64,000 bases of DNA from Bactericera cockerelli (taxonomy: Eukaryota; Arthropoda; Insecta; Hemiptera; Triozidae), in the NCBI GenBank assembly GCA_024516035.1, contig CM044964.1, positions 17,799,084 through 17,863,083 of the forward strand, read 5' to 3'. The notes beneath the pieces were generated by a model that searched no databases, had not been told where the DNA came from, and saw only the letters and a list, made by a program, of their open reading frames with translations. Shown one piece after another: positions 63,979 to 64,000 of the stretch (its first letter is position 1; each line of letters starts with the position of its first letter). The position numbers were made by a program, and so were the translations under genes.

Positions 63979-64000
63979 CTGTGAAGATAGACATTTGAAG

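Noticed and set aside
1..64000. Many tRNA-like segments with box A and box B
   Set aside because: Each is joined to a SINE body or lacks acceptor-stem pairing. None forms a complete stand-alone cloverleaf, so no tRNA gene is called.

Overview
This window is eukaryotic nuclear DNA, almost certainly from an insect and probably a hemipteran. The evidence is a spliced gene with GT-AG introns, an insect-type odorant receptor, mariner, piggyBac-like, Helitron and non-LTR elements, and several SINE families in AT-rich DNA. The species cannot be fixed from sequence alone. One run of 100 N (56134-56233) marks an assembly gap.

Positions 1-24244: the backbone is one minus-strand gene. I reconstructed eleven coding exons with consistent phases (578 codons, open at both ends). 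Remembered protein similarity makes it the homolog of PELP1/Rix1, a 60S ribosome-assembly factor. Its introns are packed with inserts: a tandem array of chimeric MITE/SINE-tail units (4424-6727), a long-TIR mariner relic (7450-8205), an HTH-DUF4817-type transposon relic (8621-9180), and a nearly intact two-ORF non-LTR retrotransposon (about 17261-21660) flanked by inverted repeats. Two tandem odorant receptor copies (9750-10618 broken; 12536-14814 intact, two exons, 420 residues) lie antisense inside the 8.7-kb intron 7246-15949. Several exons are accompanied by decayed partial copies of their own 3' ends with the donor site.

Positions 24245-31240: a compact minus-strand ORF (26089-26502) encodes a stand-alone cytochrome b5 domain like the N-terminal half of CYB5R4/NCB5OR. 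Around it are a complete 5S-rRNA-derived SINE (26935-27194), a complete tRNA-derived SINE (28954-29250) and a 253-bp non-autonomous Helitron (30331-30583).

Positions 31241-63800: I recognise no confident host gene here. The region holds MITEs, SINEs of at least four tRNA-like families, LINE tails, a decayed autonomous Helitron (50946-53190) between two diverged copies of one about 1-kb block, several minisatellites (one with higher-order structure), and a second complete 5S-derived SINE (59147-59404). The last 163 coding bases (63816-63978, minus) are the terminal exon of an unidentified gene that continues beyond the right edge.

The most notable material is repeat biology acting on a host gene: a young SINE whose target-site duplication copied a splice acceptor, recurrent duplication of exon ends, an active-looking 5S-headed SINE family that shares its body with other SINEs, and a satellite whose unit is a TIR element joined to a SINE tail.
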